Notes: generated by a model not told the origin, from the letters alone. A stretch of DNA of 17,650 nucleotides from Paracoccaceae bacterium (GCA_024304875.1 JAMWZF010000021.1:239-17888), one strand, 5' to 3'; positions 6,859 through 14,665 are shown, counted from the stretch's first letter. Translations and numbers: made by a program.

Positions 6859-7929
6859 CTAAGCCGACGGCGGCGCCGTCGAGCCGCGGATCACGAGCCG
6901 GGTCTGCATCGGTGGCGGGAGCGTCAGGTCGCCCTCCTCCAGCACGCGGATGACGAAATCGGCGATGGCGGCGCCGGTCTCGGCCGCGGGCACAGCCACC
7001 GTCGTCAGGGGCGGCTCGGAATGGGCCGCGAGTTCGATGTCGTCGAAGCCGGTCACGCTGATCTGATCGGGCACGCGGAAGCCTTGGCTGCGCGCCTCGA
7101 CGGTCGCTCCGAAGGCGAGGTAGTCGTTGGTGCAGATGACCGCCGTCGGCATCTCGTCCTCCTGCAGGATCGCGCGCATTCCCTCGCGGCCGTATTCGAT
7201 CGACCAGTCCGGCACGACCTTGAAGTGCTTGGGCCGGATCGCGAGCCCCTCTTCGGCCAGCGTCTCGCGGATGGCGTTGACACGGTGCCGGATCCGGTCG
7301 TTGCGCTCGTAATCCCGGGCGATGACGCCGAAGGAGGTATGCCCGAGGCCCAGGAGGTAGCGGACCAACTCGGCCATCGAGGCGCGGTTGTCGAAGCCGA
7401 TGCAGTTGTCGTGCGCCCCGCTCCCGGTGGTATAGATGATGACATAGAACATGTTCCGGCGGCGGAGCATCTCGAACAGCCCCGGCGGATGGTCCTCGCC
7501 CATCAGGATCAGACCCTCGATGCCGGACTGGACCATCTTGGCGGCCTGGTCGATGGCGGCATCCGCGTCCACCTCGGGCCGCCCGAGGATGAGGGTGTAG
7601 CCCGAGGCGCTCAGCTGCCGCTGCAGGGCGCCCAGCATCTCGGCAATGGACTGGTGACCCAGCGTGGGGATCAGGGCACCGACGGTCCGGGTGCGCATGC
7701 TTGCAAGCGCTTTCGCGGCGCCGTGGGGGATCCAGCCAAGCTTGCCGATGGCATCCTCGACCTGGCTGCGGGTCTTGGGCGAGACGGTAGAGGGGTTGTT
7801 GATGACGCGCGAGGCGGTTGCGATGGAAACGCCCGCCAGGCGGGCCACATCCTCGAGCTTGACGGCGGCGCCCGACCCGCCGCGCGACCGCTTGGTTCCC
7901 TCCGCCGGGGCCTTGCCCTTGCCCGCCAT
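6859..7929 (-). CDS. LacI family transcriptional regulator
   Basis: A 356-aa LacI/GalR-type regulator. A basic 22-residue N-terminal extension precedes the helix-turn-helix at about 24-47 (KLEDVARLAGVSIATASRVI). The hinge helix is at 71-79 (AAKALASMR), and the periplasmic-binding-protein-like effector domain runs from about 83 to 340, ending with the family-typical 'ISVTGFDDIELAAHSEPPLT' strand. It probably represses in the absence of a sugar or sugar-acid ligand; the ligand is unknown. It lies 10 bases downstream of larB on the same strand and converges on unit 1. The GRAAGCGCTTRC palindromes upstream of units 1 and 2 are its likely operators. A near-identical palindrome lies inside its own coding sequence at codons 72-76. 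Confidence 0.93.
   Translation of the reverse strand: MAGKGKAPAEGTKRSRGGSGAAVKLEDVARLAGVSIATASRVINNPSTVSPKTRSQVEDAIGKLGWIPHGAAKALASMRTRTVGALIPTLGHQSIAEMLGALQRQLSASGYTLILGRPEVDADAAIDQAAKMVQSGIEGLILMGEDHPPGLFEMLRRRNMFYVIIYTTGSGAHDNCIGFDNRASMAELVRYLLGLGHTSFGVIARDYERNDRIRHRVNAIRETLAEEGLAIRPKHFKVVPDWSIEYGREGMRAILQEDEMPTAVICTNDYLAFGATVEARSQGFRVPDQISVTGFDDIELAAHSEPPLTTVAVPAAETGAAIADFVIRVLEEGDLTLPPPMQTRLVIRGSTAPPSA
6865..6881. terminator. Hairpin at the convergent gene ends, possible weak terminator
   Basis: CGACGGC (6865-6871) and GCCGTCG (6875-6881) are perfect inverted arms around a 3-base loop. The structure lies in the last codons of the regulator gene, just beyond the 6-bp gap where unit 1 and the regulator converge. 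No T-run follows on either strand, so intrinsic termination is doubtful. Confidence 0.25.
7703..7714. promoter_or_regulatory. Operator-like palindrome inside the LacI-family gene
   Basis: On the minus strand this reads GAAAGCGCTTGC, 11 of 12 identical to the operator at 353-364. It spans codons 72-76 and encodes K-A-L-A of the hinge helix. The codons AAA, CTT and GCA used here are unlike the G/C-ending codons that dominate the gene, as if the DNA sequence itself were under selection. It may be an autoregulatory roadblock or a looping partner. The hinge motif is conserved at protein level, so coincidence is possible. Confidence 0.35.
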
Positions 7930-7939
7930 CCGCCGTCCC

Positions 7940-8629
7940 TTATCCGCCGCGCGCCATTCCGTTCTCCGGCGCCCCGCCGGCAGTCACCCCGAGGATCCGC
8001 GCCGCCGATACCGCGGCACCGAAGCCGTTGTCGATGTTCATCGCAAGGACCCCCGGCGCGCAGGTTGCGAGCGCGGACCGCAAGGCGGCCCTGCCACCCT
8101 TCGAGACACCGTATCCGACCGAGGTCGGCACGGCAATCACCGGGGCTGAGACCAGCCCGCCGAGCACGCTGAACAGGGCCCCTTCCATCCCCGCGACGGC
8201 GATAAGTATTTGCGCCGCCCGGATTTCCTCGATCCGGTCCATGAGTCGCCAGAGACCGGCGACACCGACGTCGGCCACCAGTCCGGCGGAAACTCCGAGG
8301 TAATGCAGGGTCTGCCGGGCCTCTTCGGCGACGCCCATGTCCGAGGTGCCTGCCGCCACCACGGTCACGCCCGAGCGGCGCGGCTCGGGGACCGGCAAGG
8401 CCGAGATGACGGCGGTCCGGGACAGCGGATGGTAGCGCAGCGCCTCACCCAATCCGGCCAGCGCTGCGGCCTTCTTCGGCGAAAGGCGGGTGACGAAAAT
8501 GCTGCCCTCCCGCGCCAGCACATGCTCGGCGATGCGACGCACCTGGTCGGCGCTCTTGCCGGCGGCGAGGATCGCCTCGGGCGCGCCGGTGCGCCGGATG
8601 CGGTCTTCATCTAGAACGAAATCAGTCAT
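7940..8629 (-). CDS. larB: Nickel-pincer cofactor biosynthesis protein LarB
   Basis: LarB catalyses the first step of nickel-pincer nucleotide synthesis: it carboxylates the pyridinium ring of nicotinic acid adenine dinucleotide and hydrolyses the dinucleotide to the dicarboxylated mononucleotide. The 229-aa protein has a small N-terminal domain and a PurE-like (AIR carboxylase) domain from about residue 85. Supporting segments are VVAAGTSDMGVAEEA (90-104), VAGMEGALFSVLGGL (145-159), VPTSVGYG (167-174) and the C-terminal MNIDNGFGAA (197-206). C190 in 'ATCAPG' fits the conserved LarB cysteine. The start has a good GAGGAAG ribosome binding site. It is divergent from unit 2, which carries larC and larE, and is followed by the regulator on the same transcript, so cofactor synthesis appears tied to the local regulon. 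Confidence 0.93.
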   Translation of the reverse strand: MTDFVLDEDRIRRTGAPEAILAAGKSADQVRRIAEHVLAREGSIFVTRLSPKKAAALAGLGEALRYHPLSRTAVISALPVPEPRRSGVTVVAAGTSDMGVAEEARQTLHYLGVSAGLVADVGVAGLWRLMDRIEEIRAAQILIAVAGMEGALFSVLGGLVSAPVIAVPTSVGYGVSKGGRAALRSALATCAPGVLAMNIDNGFGAAVSAARILGVTAGGAPENGMARGG

Positions 8630-8644
8630 CTGCTTCCTCGTGGA

Positions 8645-8656
8645 CAGGGCGCCCTG
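8645..8656. repeat. 12-base perfect palindrome in the larB leader
   Basis: CAGGGCGCCCTG is a perfect palindrome ending 16 bases upstream of the larB start, just before its ribosome binding site. It could be a protein-binding site or a short RNA hairpin affecting larB translation. In GC-rich DNA such a palindrome can also arise by chance. Confidence 0.25.
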
Positions 8657-8738
8657 CCCAGGGGATCAGGACACGGCCAAATCGGTGGCCCGCCCTCCAT
8701 GGACATGCTACTGAAAATGACATAACCATGGCGAAAAT

Positions 8739-8750
8739 GTAAGCGCTTCC
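8739..8750. promoter_or_regulatory. LacI-family operator between larB and the dehydratase operon
   Basis: GTAAGCGCTTCC lies 43 bases upstream of the dehydratase start and 110 bases upstream of the larB start. It shares AATGTAAGCGCTT (8736-8748) with the unit 1 operator in inverted orientation. ATGACA at 8717-8722 and TGTAAG at 8738-8743 could be poor promoter boxes of unit 2 with a 15-base spacer; the site would then overlap the -10. One operator here could control both divergent units. Confidence 0.62.
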
Positions 8751-8792
8751 GAAGTCGTTTGCGCCCATGACCAGAGAACGAGGCGAGAGTCC

Positions 8793-10499
8793 ATGAAAGG
8801 GATGAGCAAAGGGGTCGCGAACTACGGGGATGCGGGCTTCTCGCTGTTCCTTCGCAAGGCCTTCATCAAAGCGATGGGATATTCCGACGACGCGCTGGAC
8901 CGCCCGATCATCGGCATCACCAACACCTTCTCGGGCTACAACGCCTGCCACCGCAACGTGCCCGACATCATCGAGGCGGTGAAGCGGGGCGTCATGCTGT
9001 CGGGCGGCCTGCCGGTCGAATTTCCGCTGGTGTCGATCCACGAGGCCTTTTCGCACCCCACCAGCATGTTCTTGCGCAACCTGATGTCGATGGACGCCGA
9101 GGAGATGATCCGCGCCCAGCCGATGGATTCGGTCGTGCTGATCGGCGGCTGCGACAAGACGGTGCCGGCCCTCCTAATGGGCGCGGCCAGCGCCAACGTC
9201 CCCGCCATCCTGACCGTGACCGGCCCGATGATCACCGGCTCGCACAAAGGCGAGCGCCTCGGCGCCTGCACCGACTGCCGCCGGCTCTGGGGCCAGCACC
9301 GCGCTGGCGAGATCGACGAGGCCGAGATCGAGGAGATCAGCGGCAAGCTGGCCCCCGGCCCCGGCACCTGCATGGTCATGGGCACCGCCAGCACCATGGC
9401 GCTGGTGTCCGAGGCGATGGGCATGATGCTCCCCGGCGGCGCGGCGATTCCCGCTGTCCACGCCGACCGGATGCGTCATGCCGAGGCCACGGGCCGGCGC
9501 GCGGTCGAGATTGCGGCCGAGGGTCTGCGCCCCCGCGACGTCATGACCGAGGACAGCATGCGCAACGCCCTGCGCGTCCTTCAGGCCGTCGGCGGGTCGA
9601 CCAACGGCGTTGTCCACCTGGCCGCCATCGCAGGCCGCCTCGGCTTCGACCTCGACCTCGAAGAGCTGGACCGGTTGGGTGCCGAAACGCCCGTGCTGGT
9701 CGACCTCAAGCCCTCGGGTCAGCATTACATGGAGGATCTGCACAAGGTCGGCGGCCTGACCCCGGTGCTGCGCGAGATCCGGGAGTATCTGGCTCTCGAC
9801 TGCCCGACGATCAGCGGCAGGACGCTGGGCGAGGAAATCGACAGCGCCGCCCCCGCCTGGACGCAGGACGTGGTGCGCGAGGTGGCCGATCCGATCCACC
9901 AGGGCGGCGGGATCCGGCTGCTGCGCGGGAACCTTGCCCCCAATGGCGCGATCATCAAGCAGGCCGCGGCGACGCCCGCCTTGCTCAAGCATCGCGGCAG
10001 GGCCGTGGTCTTCACCTCGCTCGAGGACATGGCGAACCGGATCGACGATCCCGATCTCGACGTCGCCGCCGAGGACGTCCTCGTCCTTCAGAACGCCGGC
10101 CCCAAGGGCGCGCCGGGGATGCCCGAGGCGGGCTATCTGCCGATCCCCAAGAAGCTGGCCCGGCAGGGAGTGAAGGACATGGTTCGCATCTCGGACGCAC
10201 GGATGTCCGGCACCGCCTTCGGCGCCATCGTGCTGCACGTCTCGCCCGAGGCGGCGGTTGGGGGGCCGCTGGGGTTGGTGCGCGACGGCGACATGATCAC
10301 GCTCGACGTGGCGGCGGGGCGGCTCGACCTCGAGGGTGACGACGCCGAACTGGAGGCCCGCCGCAAGGACTGGACACCGCCAGGCCATACGAAGGCCACG
10401 CGCGGCTATGCCAAGCTCTACTTCGACGAGGTGCTGCAGGCCGAGGACGGCTGCGACTTCGACTTCCTGCGCCATACGCCGAGGGGCCGTCAGCCATGA
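8793..10499 (+). CDS. IlvD/Edd family dehydratase, probable sugar-acid (aldonate) dehydratase
   Basis: An iron-sulfur, Mg-dependent dehydratase of 568 aa that would convert an aldonic acid into its 2-keto-3-deoxy acid. Cysteines C52 (NACHRN), C120 (GGCDKT) and C193 (PGTCMV) are spaced 68 and 73 residues apart, the spacing I recall for the [2Fe-2S] ligands of L-arabinonate dehydratase. D121 and K122 follow as candidate Mg ligand and carbamylated lysine, and S472 in 'DARMSGTAFG' fits the catalytic serine. The GACTDCRRLW segment (157-166) resembles sugar-acid dehydratases more than branched-chain IlvD. It leads unit 2 with a GAGGCGAG ribosome binding site, and its stop overlaps the LarA-like start by 4 bases. 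The sugar acid used is unknown: arabinonate, xylonate, fuconate, galactonate and gluconate enzymes share this architecture. Confidence 0.9.
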   Translation: MKGMSKGVANYGDAGFSLFLRKAFIKAMGYSDDALDRPIIGITNTFSGYNACHRNVPDIIEAVKRGVMLSGGLPVEFPLVSIHEAFSHPTSMFLRNLMSMDAEEMIRAQPMDSVVLIGGCDKTVPALLMGAASANVPAILTVTGPMITGSHKGERLGACTDCRRLWGQHRAGEIDEAEIEEISGKLAPGPGTCMVMGTASTMALVSEAMGMMLPGGAAIPAVHADRMRHAEATGRRAVEIAAEGLRPRDVMTEDSMRNALRVLQAVGGSTNGVVHLAAIAGRLGFDLDLEELDRLGAETPVLVDLKPSGQHYMEDLHKVGGLTPVLREIREYLALDCPTISGRTLGEEIDSAAPAWTQDVVREVADPIHQGGGIRLLRGNLAPNGAIIKQAAATPALLKHRGRAVVFTSLEDMANRIDDPDLDVAAEDVLVLQNAGPKGAPGMPEAGYLPIPKKLARQGVKDMVRISDARMSGTAFGAIVLHVSPEAAVGGPLGLVRDGDMITLDVAAGRLDLEGDDAELEARRKDWTPPGHTKATRGYAKLYFDEVLQAEDGCDFDFLRHTPRGRQP

Positions 10500-11827
10500 C
10501 GACAAGCACAGCCAACTTTCCCGCGCTGCGGTTCGCGCATCTGGACGCGGTCGAATTGCCGCGCGTCTCGCGGGTGCGCCTGCGCCATCCCTCGGGCACG
10601 CCGGTGGCTGACGTCGCAGGCGGGGTGCGGGATGCGATCCGCGGCTCGGACCGGCTAGACGCCCTTGCCGAGGGCAGCGAGGTCGCGGTTGCAGTGGGCA
10701 GCCGCGGCATCTCGGGCATCGTCGAGGTCGCCGTAACGGCCGTTTCGGTCCTGCGCGACATGGGCCTCAAGCCCTTCGTCGTCCCGGCCATGGGCAGCCA
10801 TGGCGGCGGCACCGCCGAAGGGCAGACAGAGGTTCTCGGCCGGCTGGGCATCACGGAAAAGGTGATCGGCTGCGAGATCCGCTCCTCGATGGAGGTGGTC
10901 GACTATGGCACGACGGCCGACGGCGCGCGCTGCAAGTTCGACCGCAACGCCGCCGGGGCGGACGCCGTCGTCGTCATCAACCGGGTCAAGTCGCACACCA
11001 CCTTCGACCGGCCCATCGAGAGCGGGCTGGTCAAGATGACGGCAGTCGGCCTCGGCAAGGCGGACGGCGCGCGGTCGGTGCACCGCGAGGGGCCGAAGGC
11101 TTTGTCCGAGACCCTGCCCGCCCTTGCCCGCGTGGCTCTGGCCAACGCGCCCATAGCACTCGGCATCGCACTGGTCGAGAACGCGGCCAAGGAGCTGATC
11201 GCGGTCGAGGGTGTCGCGCCCGAGGATTTCTTCGCCGCGGACGAGCGGCTCCTGAAGCTGGCCAAGTCGATGATCGCCCGCCTGCCCTTCCGCGACATCG
11301 ACGCGCTGGCGGTGGAGCGGATCGGCAAGGACATCTCGGGCGCCGGGATGGATCACGCGGTCACCGGCCGCGCCGACCTGCGCCCGATCCCGAACCCCGC
11401 GCCCTACGTTAACCGCATCGCCGTGCTCGGCCTGTCCGAGGCGACGGGGGGCAACGGCCTCGGCGTCGGTCTGGCGGATTTCACCACCGTCGATATCGCC
11501 GCCCGGATCGACCTGCGGCAGATCTACATGAACTCGCTGACCTCGACGCTGGCCGAGAAGTCGCGCTTTCCCATCGTGATGGCCGACGACCGCGACGCGC
11601 TGCGGGCGCTCGTCTCGACCTCCTGGTCGCCGAACGACCCCGCGACGCGGTACTGCCAGATCCGCTCGACCATGCATCTGGACGAGGTCCTCTGCGCCGA
11701 GAGCCTGCTGCCCGAGATGCGCGAGAGCGAGGCCTTCGTCGATGAAGGGGATCTCATGAATCTGCGATTCGACGATGCGGGCCGGCTGCTGTCGCGGGCC
11801 TATGCGGCGGACGAGGCGGCGGCATGA
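10496..11827 (+). CDS. LarA-like nickel-pincer-dependent 2-hydroxyacid racemase/epimerase
   Basis: A 443-aa member of the lactate racemase (LarA/DUF2088) superfamily. These enzymes interconvert 2-hydroxyacid stereoisomers by hydride transfer to a nickel-pincer nucleotide bound to a lysine. Visible counterparts of the Lactobacillus plantarum LarA residues are R70 (GSRGIS; R75), H102 (AMGSHGG; H108), H167 (RVKSHTTF; H174), K180 (SGLVKM; K184, cofactor attachment) and H196 (RSVHREGP; H200, Ni ligand). The 65- and 16-residue spacings around them agree with LarA. The protein is not classical LarA: surrounding motifs differ and the operon is about sugar acids, so an aldonate or related 2-epimerase is more likely than lactate racemase. 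Its start overlaps the dehydratase stop by 4 bases, implying adjacent steps. larB, larC and larE in the same window supply the cofactor. Confidence 0.88.
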   Translation: MTTSTANFPALRFAHLDAVELPRVSRVRLRHPSGTPVADVAGGVRDAIRGSDRLDALAEGSEVAVAVGSRGISGIVEVAVTAVSVLRDMGLKPFVVPAMGSHGGGTAEGQTEVLGRLGITEKVIGCEIRSSMEVVDYGTTADGARCKFDRNAAGADAVVVINRVKSHTTFDRPIESGLVKMTAVGLGKADGARSVHREGPKALSETLPALARVALANAPIALGIALVENAAKELIAVEGVAPEDFFAADERLLKLAKSMIARLPFRDIDALAVERIGKDISGAGMDHAVTGRADLRPIPNPAPYVNRIAVLGLSEATGGNGLGVGLADFTTVDIAARIDLRQIYMNSLTSTLAEKSRFPIVMADDRDALRALVSTSWSPNDPATRYCQIRSTMHLDEVLCAESLLPEMRESEAFVDEGDLMNLRFDDAGRLLSRAYAADEAAA

Positions 11828-12909
11828 GCGGCCCCCTGCGCGTTGCCATCGTCGGCTGCGGCTGGGTCGCGGGCAGCCAGATCGAGCGGGGGTTCGCCCT
11901 GCTGCGGGACCGGTTCGAGGTCGCCGTCTGCTGCGATCTGGACATGGACCGCGCGCAGGACTTCGCCCGCCGCCACGGGGTGCCGGAGGCGACGGACAGC
12001 ACCGCCGCGATCCTCGAGCGGGACGATATCGACGTCGTCAGCATCTGCACCCCGCCCTCGGCCCATTGCGAGATGGCCATCGCGGCGCTGGAGCGCGGCA
12101 CGCACGTGATCTGCGAAAAGCCCCTGACCCGGTCGCTGGAGCTGACCGACCTGATCATCGCGGCCGAGGCCCGGTCGGACGCCCGCCTGATGCCGATCTT
12201 CCAGTACCGGTTCCAGCACGGCGTGCAGAAGGCCCGCCACCTGATCGCCTCGGGGATCGCGGGCGAGGCCTTCACCTCCTCGATCGAGACGGCGTGGCGG
12301 CGCGATTCGGACTACTACGACGTCGCCTGGCGCGGCAAGTTCGAGACCGAGCTGGGCGGGGTACTGCTGACGCAGGCCATCCATATCCACGACCTGTTCC
12401 TCTGGCTCATGGGCGAGGCGGCCGAGGTAAAGGCCTTCAAGACGACGCGGGTGAATCCCATCGAGGTCGAGGATTGCGCCGCCGCCTGCCTGCGGATGGC
12501 GGACGGGTCCTTGGCGACGTTGACCGCGACGCTGGGGTCGGTCCGGCCGATGACCCGTCTGCGGCTGTGCTTCCGGAACCTCGTGATCGAAAGGGAGTGC
12601 TTCGACGCCGACGCGCCGCGGCCCGGCAACGAGCCCTGGACCTTCCTCGCGCGGACTCCCGAGCTTCAGGCCGAGGTGGACCGCATCCTCGCCGAGGCCC
12701 CCTCGGGCGAGGTGGACTTCGCCGGCCAGTTCGCCGATTTCGCCGAGGCGCTGGAGAGCAGGCGGCATTTTGCGGTGTCCCTCGACGATGCGCGCCGCTC
12801 TCTCGAGCTGGTGACTGCGCTGTTCCATTCCTCGGAAACCGGTGAGACGGTGCCGCTGCCGATCGGTGCGGACCACCCGCGCTATTCCGGCTGGGGACCG
12901 CGACCATGA
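11824..12909 (+). CDS. Gfo/Idh/MocA family NAD(P)-dependent oxidoreductase
   Basis: A 361-aa sugar or cyclitol dehydrogenase-like protein. The N-terminal Rossmann fold shows VAIVGCGWVAG at 7-17 and acidic residues ending the second strand (CCDLD, 36-40), which suggests NAD preference. The signature ICTPPSAHCEMA is followed by the catalytic-lysine motif CEKP at 97-100 (K99). In the C-terminal domain, TQAIHIHDLFLWLMG supplies H187 and D190, the usual catalytic positions. The family oxidises or reduces a hydroxyl on sugars, inositols or their derivatives; here it may interconvert a hydroxyl and ketone of the pathway substrate. It overlaps its neighbours by 4 bases on each side, so it is embedded in unit 2. 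The substrate is unknown. Confidence 0.92.
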   Translation: MSGPLRVAIVGCGWVAGSQIERGFALLRDRFEVAVCCDLDMDRAQDFARRHGVPEATDSTAAILERDDIDVVSICTPPSAHCEMAIAALERGTHVICEKPLTRSLELTDLIIAAEARSDARLMPIFQYRFQHGVQKARHLIASGIAGEAFTSSIETAWRRDSDYYDVAWRGKFETELGGVLLTQAIHIHDLFLWLMGEAAEVKAFKTTRVNPIEVEDCAAACLRMADGSLATLTATLGSVRPMTRLRLCFRNLVIERECFDADAPRPGNEPWTFLARTPELQAEVDRILAEAPSGEVDFAGQFADFAEALESRRHFAVSLDDARRSLELVTALFHSSETGETVPLPIGADHPRYSGWGPRP

Positions 12910-14642
12910 CGGAGACCGAACACTTCGACTACGTGATCGCCGGCGGTGGCTCGGCGGGGTGCGTGCTTGCGAACCGGTTGTCCGCCGATCCATCGGTGCG
13001 GGTCCTGCTGCTGGAGGCGGGCGAGGATACGCCGCCGGGGCGCGTGCCCGCGCCGATCCTCGACAGCTTCGCGGGGCTGGCCTACCTCAATTCGCGGTTC
13101 CTCTGGAACGACCTGAAGGCCTCGACCGAGCCAGCGGGGCGGCCCGGCGCCGCTGGCCCGCCGCGCAAGCGCAAGTACGAACAGGGCCGGGTGATGGGCG
13201 GGGGGTCCTCGGTCAACGGACAGCTCGCCAACCGCGGCTCCCCGGCCGACTACGACGACTGGGGCGACCTCGGCGCCGAGGGCTGGTCGTGGGAGACCGT
13301 CCTGCCCTACTTCCGCAAGCTCGAACGGGACGTCGATTTCGACGACGAGCAGCACGGCCAGGACGGGCCCATCGTCATCTCGCGGATCGGCGAGGACCTT
13401 TGGCCCGAACATGCCCATGCCATGGCGCGGGCCCTCGCCGCCGCGGGGTTCGACAGGATCGAGGATCAGAACGGCGAGTTCCGGGATGGCTACTACCCGG
13501 TCGCCATCTCCAACGTCTTCGACCGGCGCGTCACCACGCCGATGGGCTACCTCGGCGCCCGTGTCCGCGCACGGCCCAACCTGTCGATCCGGGCGAACAC
13601 GCATGTGACCCGGCTGGACTTCGAGGGGCGCCGCTGCACCGGGGTCACCGCCGTCGGCCCGGACGGGTTCGAGATGCGGTTCACCGCACGCGAAGTCCTG
13701 ATGTGCTGCGGGGCGCTCCACTCGCCCGCCCACCTTCTGCGGGCCGGGATCGGGCCGGCCGAGGACCTGCGGGCCCTCGGCATCGAGGTGATCGCCGACC
13801 GACCCGGGGTCGGTCAGCGGCTGATGGATCACCCCAGCGTCGCGGTCGCCAGCTTCGTCAAGCCGCACGCCCGCATCAACGGACGCACCCGGCGGCACCT
13901 GATGCTCGGCCTGCGCTTTTCCTCGGGCCACGCCGGCGCACCCGGCGGCGACATGGCCGCCTCCATCGCGTCGAAATCCGCCTGGCACCCGGTCGGCGAC
14001 CAGATCGCCACCGTGAACATGTGGGTGAACAAGACCTACTCGGAAAGCGGCACGGTCACCCTCTCCTCGACCGACTGGCGGGACGAGCCCGAGGTGGCTT
14101 TCAACCTGCTGTTCGACGACCGCGACCTCGCCCGGATGATGACCGGCTTCCGGATGCTGGCCCGGGCGGTCCTCGGCCCCGAGATGGAGGGATCGGTCAG
14201 CGACGTCTTTCCGGCCAGCTACTCGGACAAGGTCCGGCAGGTCGGGGCGCTGACATGGCGCAACAAGGTGCTGACCTCGATCCTCGCCCGCCTCCTCGAC
14301 GGGCCGGACGCCCTGCGCGCATTCCTGATCCGCACCCTTGTCACCGAGGGCGACACGATCCAGACGCTGCTGGAGGACGACGCCGCGCTGGAAGCCTTCA
14401 TCCGCCATTCCGCCGTCGGGGTCTGGCATGCCTCCTGTTCCTGTCGGATGGGCCGTGCGGAGGACCCGATGGCCGTCACCGACAGCGCGGGCCGGGTGCA
14501 TGGCGTCGACGGGCTGCGCGTCGTCGATGCCTCGATCTTCCCGATGATCCCGTCGGGAAACACCAACCTGCCCACCATCATGGTCGCGGAACGCATCGCG
14601 GACCTCATCATCGCCGAGGACCGCGCCGCGCGCGCGGCCTGA
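12906..14642 (+). CDS. GMC family FAD-dependent oxidoreductase (choline dehydrogenase-like)
   Basis: A 578-aa flavoprotein that oxidises an alcohol group. The FAD-binding motif IAGGGSAGCVLANRL is at 11-25 with the ribose-binding E37 after strand 2. GMC signature 1 lies around GRVMGGGSSVNG, and signature 2 around GALHSPAHLLRAGIGP. The catalytic His is H508 in VWHASCSCRMG and the paired Asn is N552 in SGNTNL; their 44-residue separation is typical of the family. No signal peptide or twin-arginine motif is seen, so it is probably cytoplasmic or peripheral at the membrane. It is followed by an aldehyde dehydrogenase, and the two could convert a primary alcohol to an acid. A choline-to-betaine role fits the gene pair but not the rest of the operon. 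Confidence 0.93.
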   Translation: MTETEHFDYVIAGGGSAGCVLANRLSADPSVRVLLLEAGEDTPPGRVPAPILDSFAGLAYLNSRFLWNDLKASTEPAGRPGAAGPPRKRKYEQGRVMGGGSSVNGQLANRGSPADYDDWGDLGAEGWSWETVLPYFRKLERDVDFDDEQHGQDGPIVISRIGEDLWPEHAHAMARALAAAGFDRIEDQNGEFRDGYYPVAISNVFDRRVTTPMGYLGARVRARPNLSIRANTHVTRLDFEGRRCTGVTAVGPDGFEMRFTAREVLMCCGALHSPAHLLRAGIGPAEDLRALGIEVIADRPGVGQRLMDHPSVAVASFVKPHARINGRTRRHLMLGLRFSSGHAGAPGGDMAASIASKSAWHPVGDQIATVNMWVNKTYSESGTVTLSSTDWRDEPEVAFNLLFDDRDLARMMTGFRMLARAVLGPEMEGSVSDVFPASYSDKVRQVGALTWRNKVLTSILARLLDGPDALRAFLIRTLVTEGDTIQTLLEDDAALEAFIRHSAVGVWHASCSCRMGRAEDPMAVTDSAGRVHGVDGLRVVDASIFPMIPSGNTNLPTIMVAERIADLIIAEDRAARAA

Positions 14643-14665
14643 CCTGACCAAGAAGGGGATCAGAC

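Noticed and set aside
8793..10499. Dihydroxy-acid dehydratase of branched-chain amino acid synthesis (true IlvD)
   Set aside because: The GACTDCRRLW segment and neighbouring epimerase and oxidoreductase genes point to a sugar-acid dehydratase; no other branched-chain amino acid gene is nearby.
11800..12993. Minus-strand open frame of 397 codons opposite the Gfo/Idh gene
   Set aside because: It lacks recognisable motifs and lies wholly over well-supported plus-strand genes; it is a high-GC shadow frame.
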